Below, piece after piece: positions 10,088 to 18,761 of a stretch of DNA of 60,341 nt (the first letter of the stretch is position 1; every line of letters begins with the position of its first letter). Below the pieces are notes generated by a model. The model had not been told where the DNA came from and did no database searches. It saw only the letters and a list, made by a program, of their open reading frames with translations. Origin of the DNA: Deltaproteobacteria bacterium (GTDB lineage: Bacteria > Desulfobacterota > Desulfobacteria > Desulfobacterales > Desulfatirhabdiaceae); NCBI GenBank assembly GCA_016219185.1, contig JACRBZ010000051.1:1-60341 (forward strand). The letters run 5' to 3'. A program made the position numbers and the translations under genes.

Positions 10088-10585
10088 ATGCAACATAAAG
10101 TGACTGTTTCAGGGCTGATCCTGGATCCGGATTCCAATACACCCATTATGATCCTGAAGTCTGAAGAAAACGATCAGGTGATTCCGATATGGATCGGCCT
10201 TCTGGAAGCTACGGCCATCGCCACTTCGCTGAAGAGCATCCATTTTGACCGTCCCATGACCCATGATCTGTTTCTGAATTTTGTCGAGCTGACCGGACTA
10301 TCCGTTACCAGTGTCGAGGTCTGTGACATCCAGGACAGTACGTTTTATGCCAGGATAAATTTTTCTTCTTCCGAGGCATCGTTCAGTTTGGATGCCAGGC
10401 CCAGCGATGCCATTGCCATTGCCCTTCGGGCGGATGCGCCGATTTTTGTGGATGAAATGGTGTTTCTTAAATCCAACAAAATCGATGAACCGGTTCATAC
10501 CGCGGACGACAGCGAAGAAGGACGGAAATGGGCGGAATATCTTAAAAATCTTTCTTCAGATGATTTCGGAAAATATAAGGTTTAA
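10088..10585 (+). CDS. Bifunctional nuclease family (DUF151) protein
   Basis: A 165-aa member of the BFN/DUF151 family, reading LKSEENDQVIPIWIGLLEA then the key block SLDARPSDAIAIALRADAPIF near residue 105. The plant founding member has RNase and DNase activity, while the bacterial role is unclear. A helical tail (EGRKWAEYLKNLSSDDFGKY) resembles a UVR-like segment. GGAGGA lies just upstream of the ATG at 10088, inside the end of miaB. The gene sits 3 bases after miaB, a common pairing in deltaproteobacteria. Confidence 0.9.
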   Translation: MQHKVTVSGLILDPDSNTPIMILKSEENDQVIPIWIGLLEATAIATSLKSIHFDRPMTHDLFLNFVELTGLSVTSVEVCDIQDSTFYARINFSSSEASFSLDARPSDAIAIALRADAPIFVDEMVFLKSNKIDEPVHTADDSEEGRKWAEYLKNLSSDDFGKYKV

Positions 10586-10689
10586 GAAATAATGGGATGA
10601 GTGGCAGATATGTGATCGGGATTTGAATCCCTCAAGAAACGGTATGCACAACAGGTTCGGCATATTTCCGATGAAAGGATGCGTGCAGC

Positions 10690-11700
10690 ATGAAACAAAC
10701 CATGATTTCCGGAACCGGTCGGTACCTTCCCACCCGCCTGGTTACCAATGACGATCTGGCGCTGTGGATGGATACTTCTGATGAGTGGATTCGCCAGCGT
10801 ACGGGAATAGAACAGCGTTACTGGGTGCCTGAAGAAGGCGGGGTCGGGGCATCGGACCTGGGTTTTGAGGCGTCAAAAATCGCGCTTGACCGGGCCGGCT
10901 GGAGACCGGATGATATCGATCTGATCATCTTTGCCACACTCAGCCCGGATTTCAACTTTCCGGGTTCCGGTTGCTTGCTTCAACACAAACTGGGACTGGA
11001 AACCACGCCGGCTTTGGATATCCGGCAGCAATGCTCCGGATTTGTTTACGGCATTGCCACCGCGGATGCCTTTATCCGAAGCGGCCTTTATAACCGGATT
11101 CTCTTTGTCGGGGCGGAAGTTCACAGCACGGGCCTGGATATCTCCAGCCGCGGCAGAGATGTCACGGTGATTTTTGGAGACGGCGCCGGCGCATTGTGCC
11201 TGGAGGGGGCTGAACCCGACCGGACTTGCGGGGTGATGGCTTCCGTGTTGCATTCGCAGGGTGAATTCTCCAGCAGTTTGATGACGGAAGCGCCGGTTTC
11301 CCGCCAGAACCCCAGGCTCAGCGAGGCCATGCTCCGGGAAGGCCGCCATTATCCCACCATGGACGGCAGGTCCGTGTTCAAGCATGCGGTCCGTCGTCTC
11401 CCCCTGGTTGCCCAGGAAGCCCTGGACAAAGCGGGATTGACGCTAAGCGATATCGACCTGTTTATCCCCCATCAGGCCAATCTGCGCATCAATCAGGCAT
11501 TCCAAAAGGCAATGGATCTGCCGGATGAAAAAATCTTCAACAACATTCAGCGTTATGGCAATACCACGGCGGCCAGCATTCCGATCGCCTTTGACGAAGC
11601 CATCGAAAAAGGGCTTTTAAAAACCGGCAGTACGGTAATGTTTCTCGGACTCGGCGCCGGGCTTACCTGGGGCGCGGTCATATACCGATTTGCTGGCTGA
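10690..11700 (+). CDS. fabH: 3-oxoacyl-[ACP] synthase III family protein (KAS III)
   Basis: Thiolase-fold condensing enzyme of 336 aa. The catalytic triad can be read: Cys in IRQQCSGFVYG (about residue 115), His in FIPHQANLRIN (about 260) and Asn in QRYGNTTAASIP (about 290). The start MKQTMISGTGRYLPTRLVTN is a normal KAS III beginning. FabH starts fatty-acid chains from acyl-CoA and malonyl-ACP; related enzymes make branched or secondary products. No other fab genes are adjacent, so it may be a specialised paralog. It is preceded by a GAAAGGA ribosome-binding site. Confidence 0.9.
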   Translation: MKQTMISGTGRYLPTRLVTNDDLALWMDTSDEWIRQRTGIEQRYWVPEEGGVGASDLGFEASKIALDRAGWRPDDIDLIIFATLSPDFNFPGSGCLLQHKLGLETTPALDIRQQCSGFVYGIATADAFIRSGLYNRILFVGAEVHSTGLDISSRGRDVTVIFGDGAGALCLEGAEPDRTCGVMASVLHSQGEFSSSLMTEAPVSRQNPRLSEAMLREGRHYPTMDGRSVFKHAVRRLPLVAQEALDKAGLTLSDIDLFIPHQANLRINQAFQKAMDLPDEKIFNNIQRYGNTTAASIPIAFDEAIEKGLLKTGSTVMFLGLGAGLTWGAVIYRFAG

Positions 11701-11726
11701 TGATGTAGCTTCTCTGAAATTCATTC

Positions 11727-11847
11727 GAGCCTCTTGCAAAACTCTGAAAAACTACAATTCCTACGTAAACAAAGATTCAGGAAATGTTATCAGATCAGGA
11801 TTCCCGTATCGGCAGAAATGACGATATCGGACATTTGCAAGAGGCTC
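11727..11847. mobile_element. Miniature inverted-repeat element (MITE), about 121 bp, with target duplication
   Basis: The element begins GAGCCTCTTGCAAA and ends TTTGCAAGAGGCTC, giving 14-bp perfect terminal inverted repeats. It carries no gene. It is flanked on both sides by ATTC (11723-11726 and 11848-11851), or CATTC if the last C is counted in the duplication. The paralogous region before the second subtilase (about 15940-15975) reads TGAAATTCATTCGTTTCGAC without the element. That sequence is the empty site and fixes the insertion boundaries. The transposase family that moved it cannot be told from this window. Confidence 0.85.
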
Positions 11848-11875
11848 ATTCGTTTCGACTGAAAGGGAAATAAGG

Positions 11876-13888
11876 ATGAAAAGAAGTATGTTAAAGGCCA
11901 TTGTTATTTTGACGGTAATGCTGGCAGGCAATCCGGCCCATTCGGCCTGCGACAGCACGACCTGCATCCCGTTGGGAAATGACCTGAGCATGAAAATATG
12001 CGTGGAATATCAGGCGGTTCAATACGAGTTTAAGCTCAATTATATTCAGGACAGCTCCGGTTTATTCTGGAAAATGGATGTTTCAACGTTCAAGCAAATT
12101 CAATCCGGCGCCGGAAGTTGTATCCATGTGGAAAACGATTTAGCCATAAAGATGTGTTGCGTGAATTATTTCGATTACAATTATAGTTTCATATTGAATT
12201 ACATGCCTTACCCTCAGGACCCAACCGGATTGTACTGGAAAATGGATGCGGCGACATTTGTTGCAACCCCTGGCGATCCACTCTTTGCTTTCCAGTGGCA
12301 TCTTTTTAATACGGGACAGACGGCCTTCTCCCAAAGCGCGGGAACGCCGGGGGAAGATCTCCGGATGACCCAGGCGATAGTCGATAAATTAAGCGGCCTG
12401 GGTGTGATCGTGGCCGTCCTCGACACAGGTCTTGAAATTGCCCATGAAGATCTTTCCGGTAACGTCATCCCCAACGGTTCGTATAACTACGTGAACCAAA
12501 CGACAGATCCCACATCCACTGCAATGAATGGCGATCACGGCACGAGCGTTGCCGGGATTATCGCCGCCATGTCAATGAATGGTAAGGGCGGCCGGGGGGT
12601 GGCCCCGCGAGCATCGCTTAAAGGGTTTAATGTTCTGGAAGCCCAGACGTCCTTAGCCTATATCGAATCCATGGGAGGCCATCCCCGCTCAAAGGATGTG
12701 GATATTTTTAATATGAGTTACGGAGAGTCTTCAACTGGTTACATCGGCCTGTCGCCATCAGACATTGAACGCTATAAAAGCACAAGCAAACTCCGTGGTG
12801 GAAAGGGCGGCATTTATGTCAAATCAGCAGGCAATGGATTTGACTATATCAACATTGGAACGGAAGAAGTACCGAATTATTATATCTGCGCCAAACAGAG
12901 CTATGGCCGTAGCGATCTGACCTGTCAGAATGCCGCGGCTGATGAACAAAAATCCAGGCCGGAGGTGATCACTGTGGGGGCCTTTAATGCCGCGGGAGTC
13001 AAGTCCTCGTATTCGACGGCAGGATCAGCCCTTTGGATTTCGGCCCCGGGCGGTGAATACGGTAAGGACTCTCCGGCAATCATTACAACCGATCAGAGTG
13101 GTTGCGACAAGGGTTACAGTCGCACGAATCTTCCCAATCCCAACAACTCCTTTGAGACCGGTGATCCCACGTATAATCCCAATTGCAATTACACCAGTAC
13201 GATGAACGGCACCTCTTCAGCGGCCCCCAACACCTCCGGGGCCATTGCTCTGCTTCTTCAAACCAATCCAAACCTTAACCGAAGGGATGTCAAACATATT
13301 CTTGCAAAGACTGCCAGAAAAATCGATCCGAATTCTCCGGGATCGAAAGTCACCGTAAATATCGATGGCGTGGATTATGAAGCCAGCCAGGGCTGGATCA
13401 CCAATGCCGCTGGATACAATTTTCACAACTGGTACGGCTTTGGAGCGGTGAATGTGGATGCCGCCGTGGCCATGGCGAAAACTTACCAGGCAGGCACCAC
13501 CCTCCCGGAATTACAGGACAGAACCTACGGCAGCGCGTTTGCTACGCCCGTGGTGATTCCTGACAACAATGCCTCGGGTGTGCTCAGCACCTTGGATGTG
13601 CCGGAAGATCTGACCATCGAAAACCTTTTTGTTCAGCTTACCATCGAACATCCCAATACTGCCGAGATTGGAATTGAAATTACTTCACCCCAGGGCACGC
13701 GAAGCATTCTTTTGAACATCAGAAGTGCTGTAAAAACAGGTTTGAACAAGGTCAACGGGGTGGTTTTAGGGAGCAATGCCTTTTATGGTGAAAAGTCAAA
13801 AGGAACCTGGACGCTCAAGGTCCTGGATAGTGTGAAGGAAAGCACTGGAGCTCTGAAATTATTCAAATTGCGCATCCTGGGATATTGA
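11876..13888 (+). CDS. Secreted kexin-like subtilase with C-terminal P domain (copy A)
   Basis: A 670-aa exported serine protease. A signal peptide (residues 1-24, ending AHSA) is followed by two related cysteine-containing beta modules (about 25-75 and 80-130), each ending in GLFWKMD or GLYWKMD. The S8 domain has Asp183 (VLDTG), His221 (DHGTSVAG), the oxyanion Asn320 (SAGN) and Ser447 (NGTSSAAP). The last roughly 120 residues form a proprotein-convertase P domain. No ordinary N-terminal inhibitor propeptide is visible. The ATG has an upstream AAGG site. The gene downstream by 10 bases is proposed to supply chaperone function, as ORF2 does for Aeromonas ASP protease. Confidence 0.92.
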   Translation: MKRSMLKAIVILTVMLAGNPAHSACDSTTCIPLGNDLSMKICVEYQAVQYEFKLNYIQDSSGLFWKMDVSTFKQIQSGAGSCIHVENDLAIKMCCVNYFDYNYSFILNYMPYPQDPTGLYWKMDAATFVATPGDPLFAFQWHLFNTGQTAFSQSAGTPGEDLRMTQAIVDKLSGLGVIVAVLDTGLEIAHEDLSGNVIPNGSYNYVNQTTDPTSTAMNGDHGTSVAGIIAAMSMNGKGGRGVAPRASLKGFNVLEAQTSLAYIESMGGHPRSKDVDIFNMSYGESSTGYIGLSPSDIERYKSTSKLRGGKGGIYVKSAGNGFDYINIGTEEVPNYYICAKQSYGRSDLTCQNAAADEQKSRPEVITVGAFNAAGVKSSYSTAGSALWISAPGGEYGKDSPAIITTDQSGCDKGYSRTNLPNPNNSFETGDPTYNPNCNYTSTMNGTSSAAPNTSGAIALLLQTNPNLNRRDVKHILAKTARKIDPNSPGSKVTVNIDGVDYEASQGWITNAAGYNFHNWYGFGAVNVDAAVAMAKTYQAGTTLPELQDRTYGSAFATPVVIPDNNASGVLSTLDVPEDLTIENLFVQLTIEHPNTAEIGIEITSPQGTRSILLNIRSAVKTGLNKVNGVVLGSNAFYGEKSKGTWTLKVLDSVKESTGALKLFKLRILGY

Positions 13889-13898
13889 GAGGTGAACT

Positions 13899-14591
13899 AT
13901 GAACGGCATAACAAGTATAATCAGAATTTCAAGAAAAAACCTTAACGGCGTTATCGTCCCCGTTTGGGGAAAAGGCATTCTTTTCATGATCGGTTTATGG
14001 CTGATGTGCTCGGGCGTACTGATTCCGCAGTCCGCATGGAGTCTTGACCCGGCCCTGCGGGAAGCCTTCATCGCCTCCCTTCCCCGGGGAGAAACATTTG
14101 AAAACGATGGATCGACTTATGTCTGGCTGCCGACGCTCCGGGCCGAGAAGACCGATGGACGGAAAGCGGAATCGAGCATGAATGCAAATGTCGGTTCAGC
14201 CCTGACGAATCCAAAAATGGAGGATGTTATTGAGCGAAAAGGACTCTTTGCGGTTTACAGACAATCGCTTGCAGGGGAAGCATCCATCCATGCGGTAAGC
14301 GGATCATCCGGAGATGTTCAGGCATATCCCGTTGTCCTGAATCTGGAAACAAAATCTCTTGGAATTGTTACCGGTAATCTCTGGTTGAAGCTGAAGGATA
14401 TGCAGGATGCTCAGCCCATCGCCGAAGCGTTTAACATGACCCTGTCCTTTGTCAATATTCCGATGGAAACAGCCTTCTATGAATTTCCCGCGGATGTGAA
14501 CATCCTGATGTTGCGAAAACGTCTTGATAATGATTCCAGAATATTGAGGGTGACCCTGGATATGGTGGACAGGATCAACCTCCCTCAGTAG
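13899..14591 (+). CDS. Small exported partner of subtilase A; candidate external chaperone/inhibitor
   Basis: A 230-aa protein with a long N-terminal hydrophobic segment (about residues 24-48, GILFMIGLWLMCSGVLI) ending AWS, so it is exported or anchored. The C-terminal roughly 80 residues (LGIVTGNLWLKLKDMQDA, then MTLSFVNIPMETAFYEFP) look like a subtilisin-propeptide (I9-like) alpha/beta fold. Position 10 bases after a P-domain subtilase parallels the ASP-ORF2 pair of Aeromonas, where ORF2 is needed to fold and restrain the protease. The chaperone role is inference. A nearly identical paralog follows the second subtilase. Confidence 0.75.
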   Translation: MNGITSIIRISRKNLNGVIVPVWGKGILFMIGLWLMCSGVLIPQSAWSLDPALREAFIASLPRGETFENDGSTYVWLPTLRAEKTDGRKAESSMNANVGSALTNPKMEDVIERKGLFAVYRQSLAGEASIHAVSGSSGDVQAYPVVLNLETKSLGIVTGNLWLKLKDMQDAQPIAEAFNMTLSFVNIPMETAFYEFPADVNILMLRKRLDNDSRILRVTLDMVDRINLPQ

Positions 14592-14665
14592 AGACAACTG
14601 ATGAAGATGAATGAAAGCGGCTATTTTTATCGTAAAAATACTTTTGAGATGAGGGAGAAACAAGT

Positions 14666-15877
14666 ATGACAGAAAGAAGAATTTCAAGAATTATTGTACG
14701 CTGTAGTTTTCTCTTTTTATTAATCGGCTTGATTTTACCAACGCATGCCAAAAGCCAAACTATCATCGAGTTTTATATTTTTCCTAACAGCGCTCCTACC
14801 TCTATTACCGCCGGGTCGGATGGCAATCTCTGGTTTACGGAGGCATTCGGCAACAGGATTGGAAGGATTACCCCGTCCGGAGTTATCACCCGGTTTTATA
14901 CCGGTATTACCCCTGACAGTGGTCCTGTCGGGATTGCCGCCGGACCGGACGGCAACCTCTGGTTCACGGAGGGCCTTGGAAACAGGATAGGGAGAATCAC
15001 CCCATCCGGAGTTGTCACCGAGTTTTCAATTGGCATTGCCCCTAACAGCGGTCTTTCGGGGATTGCCGCCGGACCGGACGGCAACCTCTGGTTTACGGAG
15101 ATTACTGGAAACAGGATAGGCAAGATCACCCCATCCGGAGCTGTCACCGAGTTTTCTACGGGTATTACCCCTGACAGTAATCTTTCGGGGATTACCACCG
15201 GATCGGACGGGAACCTCTGGTTCACGGAGGTCACTGGCAACAGGATAGGAAGAATCACCCCATCCGGAGTTGTCACCGAGTTTTCAACCGGCATCACCCC
15301 AGGCAGCAGTCCTGTTGGGATTACCGCCGGACCGGACGGCAACCTCTGGTTTACGGAGAACTCCGGCAACAGGATAGGAAGGATCACCCCATCCGGAGTT
15401 GTCGCCGAGTTTTCCACGGGTATTACCCCCAACAGCGGTCCTATGAGGATTACTACCGGACCGGACGGCAACCTCTGGTTCACGGAGGCCTCTGGGGACA
15501 GGATCGGTCGGGTGGCGGAAATAACGACTGGATGTTCGGCAACTTTTGATGGTAATTTTATTCTCCATATACCCTATCTTTCCTATGTCGATCCAATATC
15601 CGGACCGCTATCGCTTTGGACGGATTTTGTTTATCAGCCCAATCCGATGTATCCCACGTTAATACCTTTTAAATTGACAACGTTTGGAATTATAAACAAT
15701 CCTTCATTTTCATGTGCGGCATCAACACTATCCGGCAATTTAACAATACATATTCCAAACGTTCTGCTTCCGGATGGTATCACTCATTTATGGGCGAATT
15801 TAGAATACAGTCCGGTTCTTTCCACCACTGTAAACGCATACTTTGTTCTCACAACCTATGGAGCTGTTTCTAATTGA
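14666..15877 (+). CDS. Secreted Vgb-like beta-propeller protein with two C-terminal beta modules
   Basis: A 403-aa exported protein with a signal peptide (about residues 1-29, ending HAKS). Six copies of a 43-residue unit follow, each with the motif DGNLWFTE and then NRIGRITPSG; the sixth is partial. This is the virginiamycin B lyase-like (SMP-30/NHL-type) propeller pattern. Vgb opens streptogramin B rings, but most homologs have no known substrate. Residues about 290-403 hold two related modules (FDGNFILHIPYLSY and LSGNLTIHIPNVLL, each ending in LTTFGI or LTTYGA). GAGGGAGAAA precedes the ATG. It lies between the two protease/partner pairs, suggesting one secreted system. Confidence 0.85.
   Translation: MTERRISRIIVRCSFLFLLIGLILPTHAKSQTIIEFYIFPNSAPTSITAGSDGNLWFTEAFGNRIGRITPSGVITRFYTGITPDSGPVGIAAGPDGNLWFTEGLGNRIGRITPSGVVTEFSIGIAPNSGLSGIAAGPDGNLWFTEITGNRIGKITPSGAVTEFSTGITPDSNLSGITTGSDGNLWFTEVTGNRIGRITPSGVVTEFSTGITPGSSPVGITAGPDGNLWFTENSGNRIGRITPSGVVAEFSTGITPNSGPMRITTGPDGNLWFTEASGDRIGRVAEITTGCSATFDGNFILHIPYLSYVDPISGPLSLWTDFVYQPNPMYPTLIPFKLTTFGIINNPSFSCAASTLSGNLTIHIPNVLLPDGITHLWANLEYSPVLSTTVNAYFVLTTYGAVSN
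14815..15500 (+). repeat. Tandem 129-bp coding repeats (propeller blades)
   Basis: Units begin with GGA(C/T)CGGACGGCAACCTCTGG-type sequence about every 129 bases (for example 14941 and 15070). Five full copies and one partial copy are present. DNA identity between copies is high, which suggests recent expansion or ongoing homogenisation. These are coding repeats, not CRISPR repeats. Confidence 0.85.
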
Positions 15878-15975
15878 TATTTCTCTCAGGATGTTAAAAA
15901 GAACATCCGATTTCGAAATTCGGCAATGAGTGACGGTCGGTGAAATTCATTCGTTTCGACGGAAAGGAAATGAGG

Positions 15976-17997
15976 ATGAAAAGAAGTATTGTAAAGGCCA
16001 TTGTTATTTTAACGGTTATGCTGATAGGCAATCCGGTTTATTCCGCCTGCGACAAAACAAGCTGCATTTCTTTAGGAAATGACCTGAGCATGCTGATTTG
16101 TGTAGAATATCAGACAGTTCAATACGCGTTTAAGCTCAGTTATATTCAGGATAGTTCCGGTTTATTTTGGAAAATGGATACTTCTACGTTCAGGCAAATT
16201 CAATCCGGCGCCGGGAGTTGTACCCATGTGGAAAGCGATTTATCCATAAAAATTTGTTGCGTGAATTATCTGGATAATAATTATGCCTTCACATTGAATT
16301 ACACGCCTTACCCTCAGGATCCAACCGGATTATACTGGAAAATGGATACGGCAACATTTGTTGCATCCCCGGCGGTTAATGATCCACTCTTTCCCTTCCA
16401 ATGGCACCTCAACAATACGGGACAGAAGGCCTTTTCCCAAAGTGAGGGAACGCCGGGAGAAGATCTTCGGATGACCCAGACCCTTGCCGATAAACTAAAC
16501 GGGCTGGGTGTGATCATAGCTGTGGTGGATTCCGGTCTTGAAATTGCCCATGAAGACCTGTCTGCAAATGTCATCCCGAATGGATCTTACAACTACGTGA
16601 ACAAAACTACCGATCCCACGCCCACTTCAAAGGGAGAAGATCACGGCACTAGCGTGGCCGGGATTTGTTCCGCCGCTTCGATGAACGGCAAGGGCGGCTG
16701 GGGGGTGGCCCCGCGATCGTCTCTTAAAGGGTTCAATGCTACTAAAACTAACACGACAAAAGACTATATCGAGTCTATGGGGGGGCATCCCCGCTCCAGT
16801 GATGTGGATATTTTCAACATGAGTTTCGGAGATGATACAACCGGTTACTTCAGCCTGAAGCCTTCGTACAGTACACTCTACGACAGTTCATATAAGCTCC
16901 GAGGCGGAAAGGGCGGCATTTATGTCAAATCCGCCGGTAATGAATTTGGAGAAATCAATATTGGAACTGTTGAAAATCCGAATTATTATAAGTGTGCTGA
17001 CCAGAGCTACGGCAGGAGCGATCTGACTTGCTTTAACGCTGCCGCGGAAGAAGCGACTTCCAGGCCGGAAGTGATCACCGTGGGGGCCTTCAATGCAGCG
17101 GGCGTCAAATCCTCTTACTCGACGGCAGGGTCAACGCTTTGGATTTCGGCGCCGGGGGGCGAATACGGTAATGCCGCTCCGGCCATCATCACGACCGATC
17201 TGAGTGGTACCGACAAAGGATACAGCCGCAAGGATCTTGTCGACCCAACCAACCCGTTCGAGATCGGCGATCCCACGTATAATCCCAACTGCAATTATAC
17301 CAGCGCGTTCAATGGCACGTCTTCGTCTGCTCCCAATGCTTCCGGGGCCATCGCCCTGCTCCTTCAAATCAATCCAAACCTTACCCGAAGGGATGTCAAG
17401 CATATCCTTGCAAAGACCGCCAGAAAAATCGATCCTAACTCTCCGGGATCGAAGGTCACCGTAAATATCGATGGCGTGGATTATGAAGCCAGCCAGGGGT
17501 GGATCAAAAATGCCGCAGGATACGATTTCAACAACTGGTACGGATTTGGAGCGGTGAATGTGGATGCCGCCGTGGCCATGGCGAAAACTTACCAGGCTGG
17601 CACTACCCTCCCGGTGGTATTACTGGACAGATCTTACGGCAGTGCCTTTGCTGCGCCCGTAGCGATTCCCGACAACAACGCCTCGGGGGTGCTCAGCACC
17701 CTGGATGTGCCGGAAGACCTGACTATCGAAAACCTTTTTGTTCTGCTTACCATCGAACATCCCAATACTGCCGAGGTTGGAATTGAAATCACTTCGCCCC
17801 GGGGTACAAAAAGCATTCTTTTGAACATTCGAAGTGCGATAAAAACGGGTCTGGACAAAGCCGGCGGGGTGGTTTTAGGGAGCAATGCCTTTTATGGTGA
17901 AAAGTCAAAAGGAACCTGGACGCTCAAGGTCCTGGACAGTGTGAAGGAAAACACGGGAACCCTGAACTTATTCAAATTGCGCATCCTGGGATATTGA
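15976..17997 (+). CDS. Secreted kexin-like subtilase with C-terminal P domain (copy B)
   Basis: A 673-aa paralog of the protease at 11876, matching it along its whole length. The ATG at 15976 follows GGAAAGGAAATGAGG and aligns with the copy A start; an upstream in-frame GTG at 15940 would only add 12 residues. Signal peptide, two cysteine-containing beta modules, S8 domain and P domain appear in the same order. The triad is in AVVDSG, DHGTSVAG and NGTSSSAP. Copy B has an AVND insertion before the S8 domain and a different loop after FNMSFGDDTTGY. Sequence upstream is the uninterrupted version of the MITE target. The partner gene begins 10 bases after the stop. Confidence 0.92.
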   Translation: MKRSIVKAIVILTVMLIGNPVYSACDKTSCISLGNDLSMLICVEYQTVQYAFKLSYIQDSSGLFWKMDTSTFRQIQSGAGSCTHVESDLSIKICCVNYLDNNYAFTLNYTPYPQDPTGLYWKMDTATFVASPAVNDPLFPFQWHLNNTGQKAFSQSEGTPGEDLRMTQTLADKLNGLGVIIAVVDSGLEIAHEDLSANVIPNGSYNYVNKTTDPTPTSKGEDHGTSVAGICSAASMNGKGGWGVAPRSSLKGFNATKTNTTKDYIESMGGHPRSSDVDIFNMSFGDDTTGYFSLKPSYSTLYDSSYKLRGGKGGIYVKSAGNEFGEINIGTVENPNYYKCADQSYGRSDLTCFNAAAEEATSRPEVITVGAFNAAGVKSSYSTAGSTLWISAPGGEYGNAAPAIITTDLSGTDKGYSRKDLVDPTNPFEIGDPTYNPNCNYTSAFNGTSSSAPNASGAIALLLQINPNLTRRDVKHILAKTARKIDPNSPGSKVTVNIDGVDYEASQGWIKNAAGYDFNNWYGFGAVNVDAAVAMAKTYQAGTTLPVVLLDRSYGSAFAAPVAIPDNNASGVLSTLDVPEDLTIENLFVLLTIEHPNTAEVGIEITSPRGTKSILLNIRSAIKTGLDKAGGVVLGSNAFYGEKSKGTWTLKVLDSVKENTGTLNLFKLRILGY

Positions 17998-18007
17998 GAG
18001 GTGAACT

Positions 18008-18700
18008 ATGAACGGAATAACAAGTATAATCAAAATAACAAGAAAAAACCTTAACGGCGTTATCGTCCCCGTTTGGGGAAAAGGCATCCTTTTCATGATC
18101 GGTTTATGGCTGATGTGCTCGGGCGTACTGATTCCGCAGTCCGCATGGAGTCTTGACCCGGCCCTGCGGGAAGCCTTCATCGCTTCCCTTCCCCGGGGAG
18201 AAACATTTGAAAACGATGGATCTACTTATGTCTGGCTGCCGACGCTCCGGGCCGAGAAGACCGATGGACGGAAAGCGGAATCGAGCATGAATGCAAATGC
18301 CGGTTCAGCCCTGACGAATCCAAAAATGGAGGATGTTATTGAGCGAAAAGGACTCTTTGCGGTTTACAGACGATCGCTTGCAGGGGAAGCATCCATCCAT
18401 GCGGTAAGCGGATCATCCGGAGATGTTCAGACATATCCCGTTGTCCTGAATTTGGAAACAAAATCCCTTGGCATCATTACCGGTAATCTCTGGCTGAAGC
18501 TGAAGGATATGCAGGATGCTCGGCCCATCGCCGAAGCGTTTAACATGACCCTGTCCTTTGTCAATATTGCGATGGAAACAGCCTTCTACGAATTTCCCGC
18601 GGATGTGAACATCCTGACGCTTCGAAAGCATCTCGAGGCCGACGCCAGGATATCGCTGGTAACCCTGGATATGGTGGACAGGATCAGCCACCCCCGGTAA
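18008..18700 (+). CDS. Small exported partner of subtilase B; candidate external chaperone/inhibitor
   Basis: A 230-aa near-copy of the protein at 13899. By eye it differs in only a few dozen bases, mostly near the C terminus (LRKHLEADARISLVTLDMVD versus LRKRLDNDSRILRVTLDMVD). It has the same N-terminal hydrophobic segment and the same propeptide-like C-terminal fold. It lies 10 bases after subtilase B. The partner pair looks more alike than the two proteases, which suggests either strong constraint on protease binding or gene conversion. Function is inferred from position and fold pattern. Confidence 0.75.
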   Translation: MNGITSIIKITRKNLNGVIVPVWGKGILFMIGLWLMCSGVLIPQSAWSLDPALREAFIASLPRGETFENDGSTYVWLPTLRAEKTDGRKAESSMNANAGSALTNPKMEDVIERKGLFAVYRRSLAGEASIHAVSGSSGDVQTYPVVLNLETKSLGIITGNLWLKLKDMQDARPIAEAFNMTLSFVNIAMETAFYEFPADVNILTLRKHLEADARISLVTLDMVDRISHPR

Positions 18701-18761
18701 TGATGGGTTAATCCATTACCCATGTTCAACATTTATCACGCATCTTGCTTTTAGATATCAA

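Noticed and set aside
10616..10640. GGGATTTGAATCCC-like sequence considered as a tRNA T-arm
   Set aside because: No acceptor stem, anticodon arm or CCA end can be fitted around it. No tRNA gene was found anywhere in the window.
14896..15483. A 195-codon minus-strand frame with strong internal repeats
   Set aside because: The repeats are the antisense of the propeller blades; the plus-strand frame has a signal peptide and a recognised motif.
14815..15500. Regular 129-bp repeats considered as a CRISPR array
   Set aside because: The repeats are contiguous, have no spacers and code for a beta-propeller. No CRISPR array or cas gene was found in the window.
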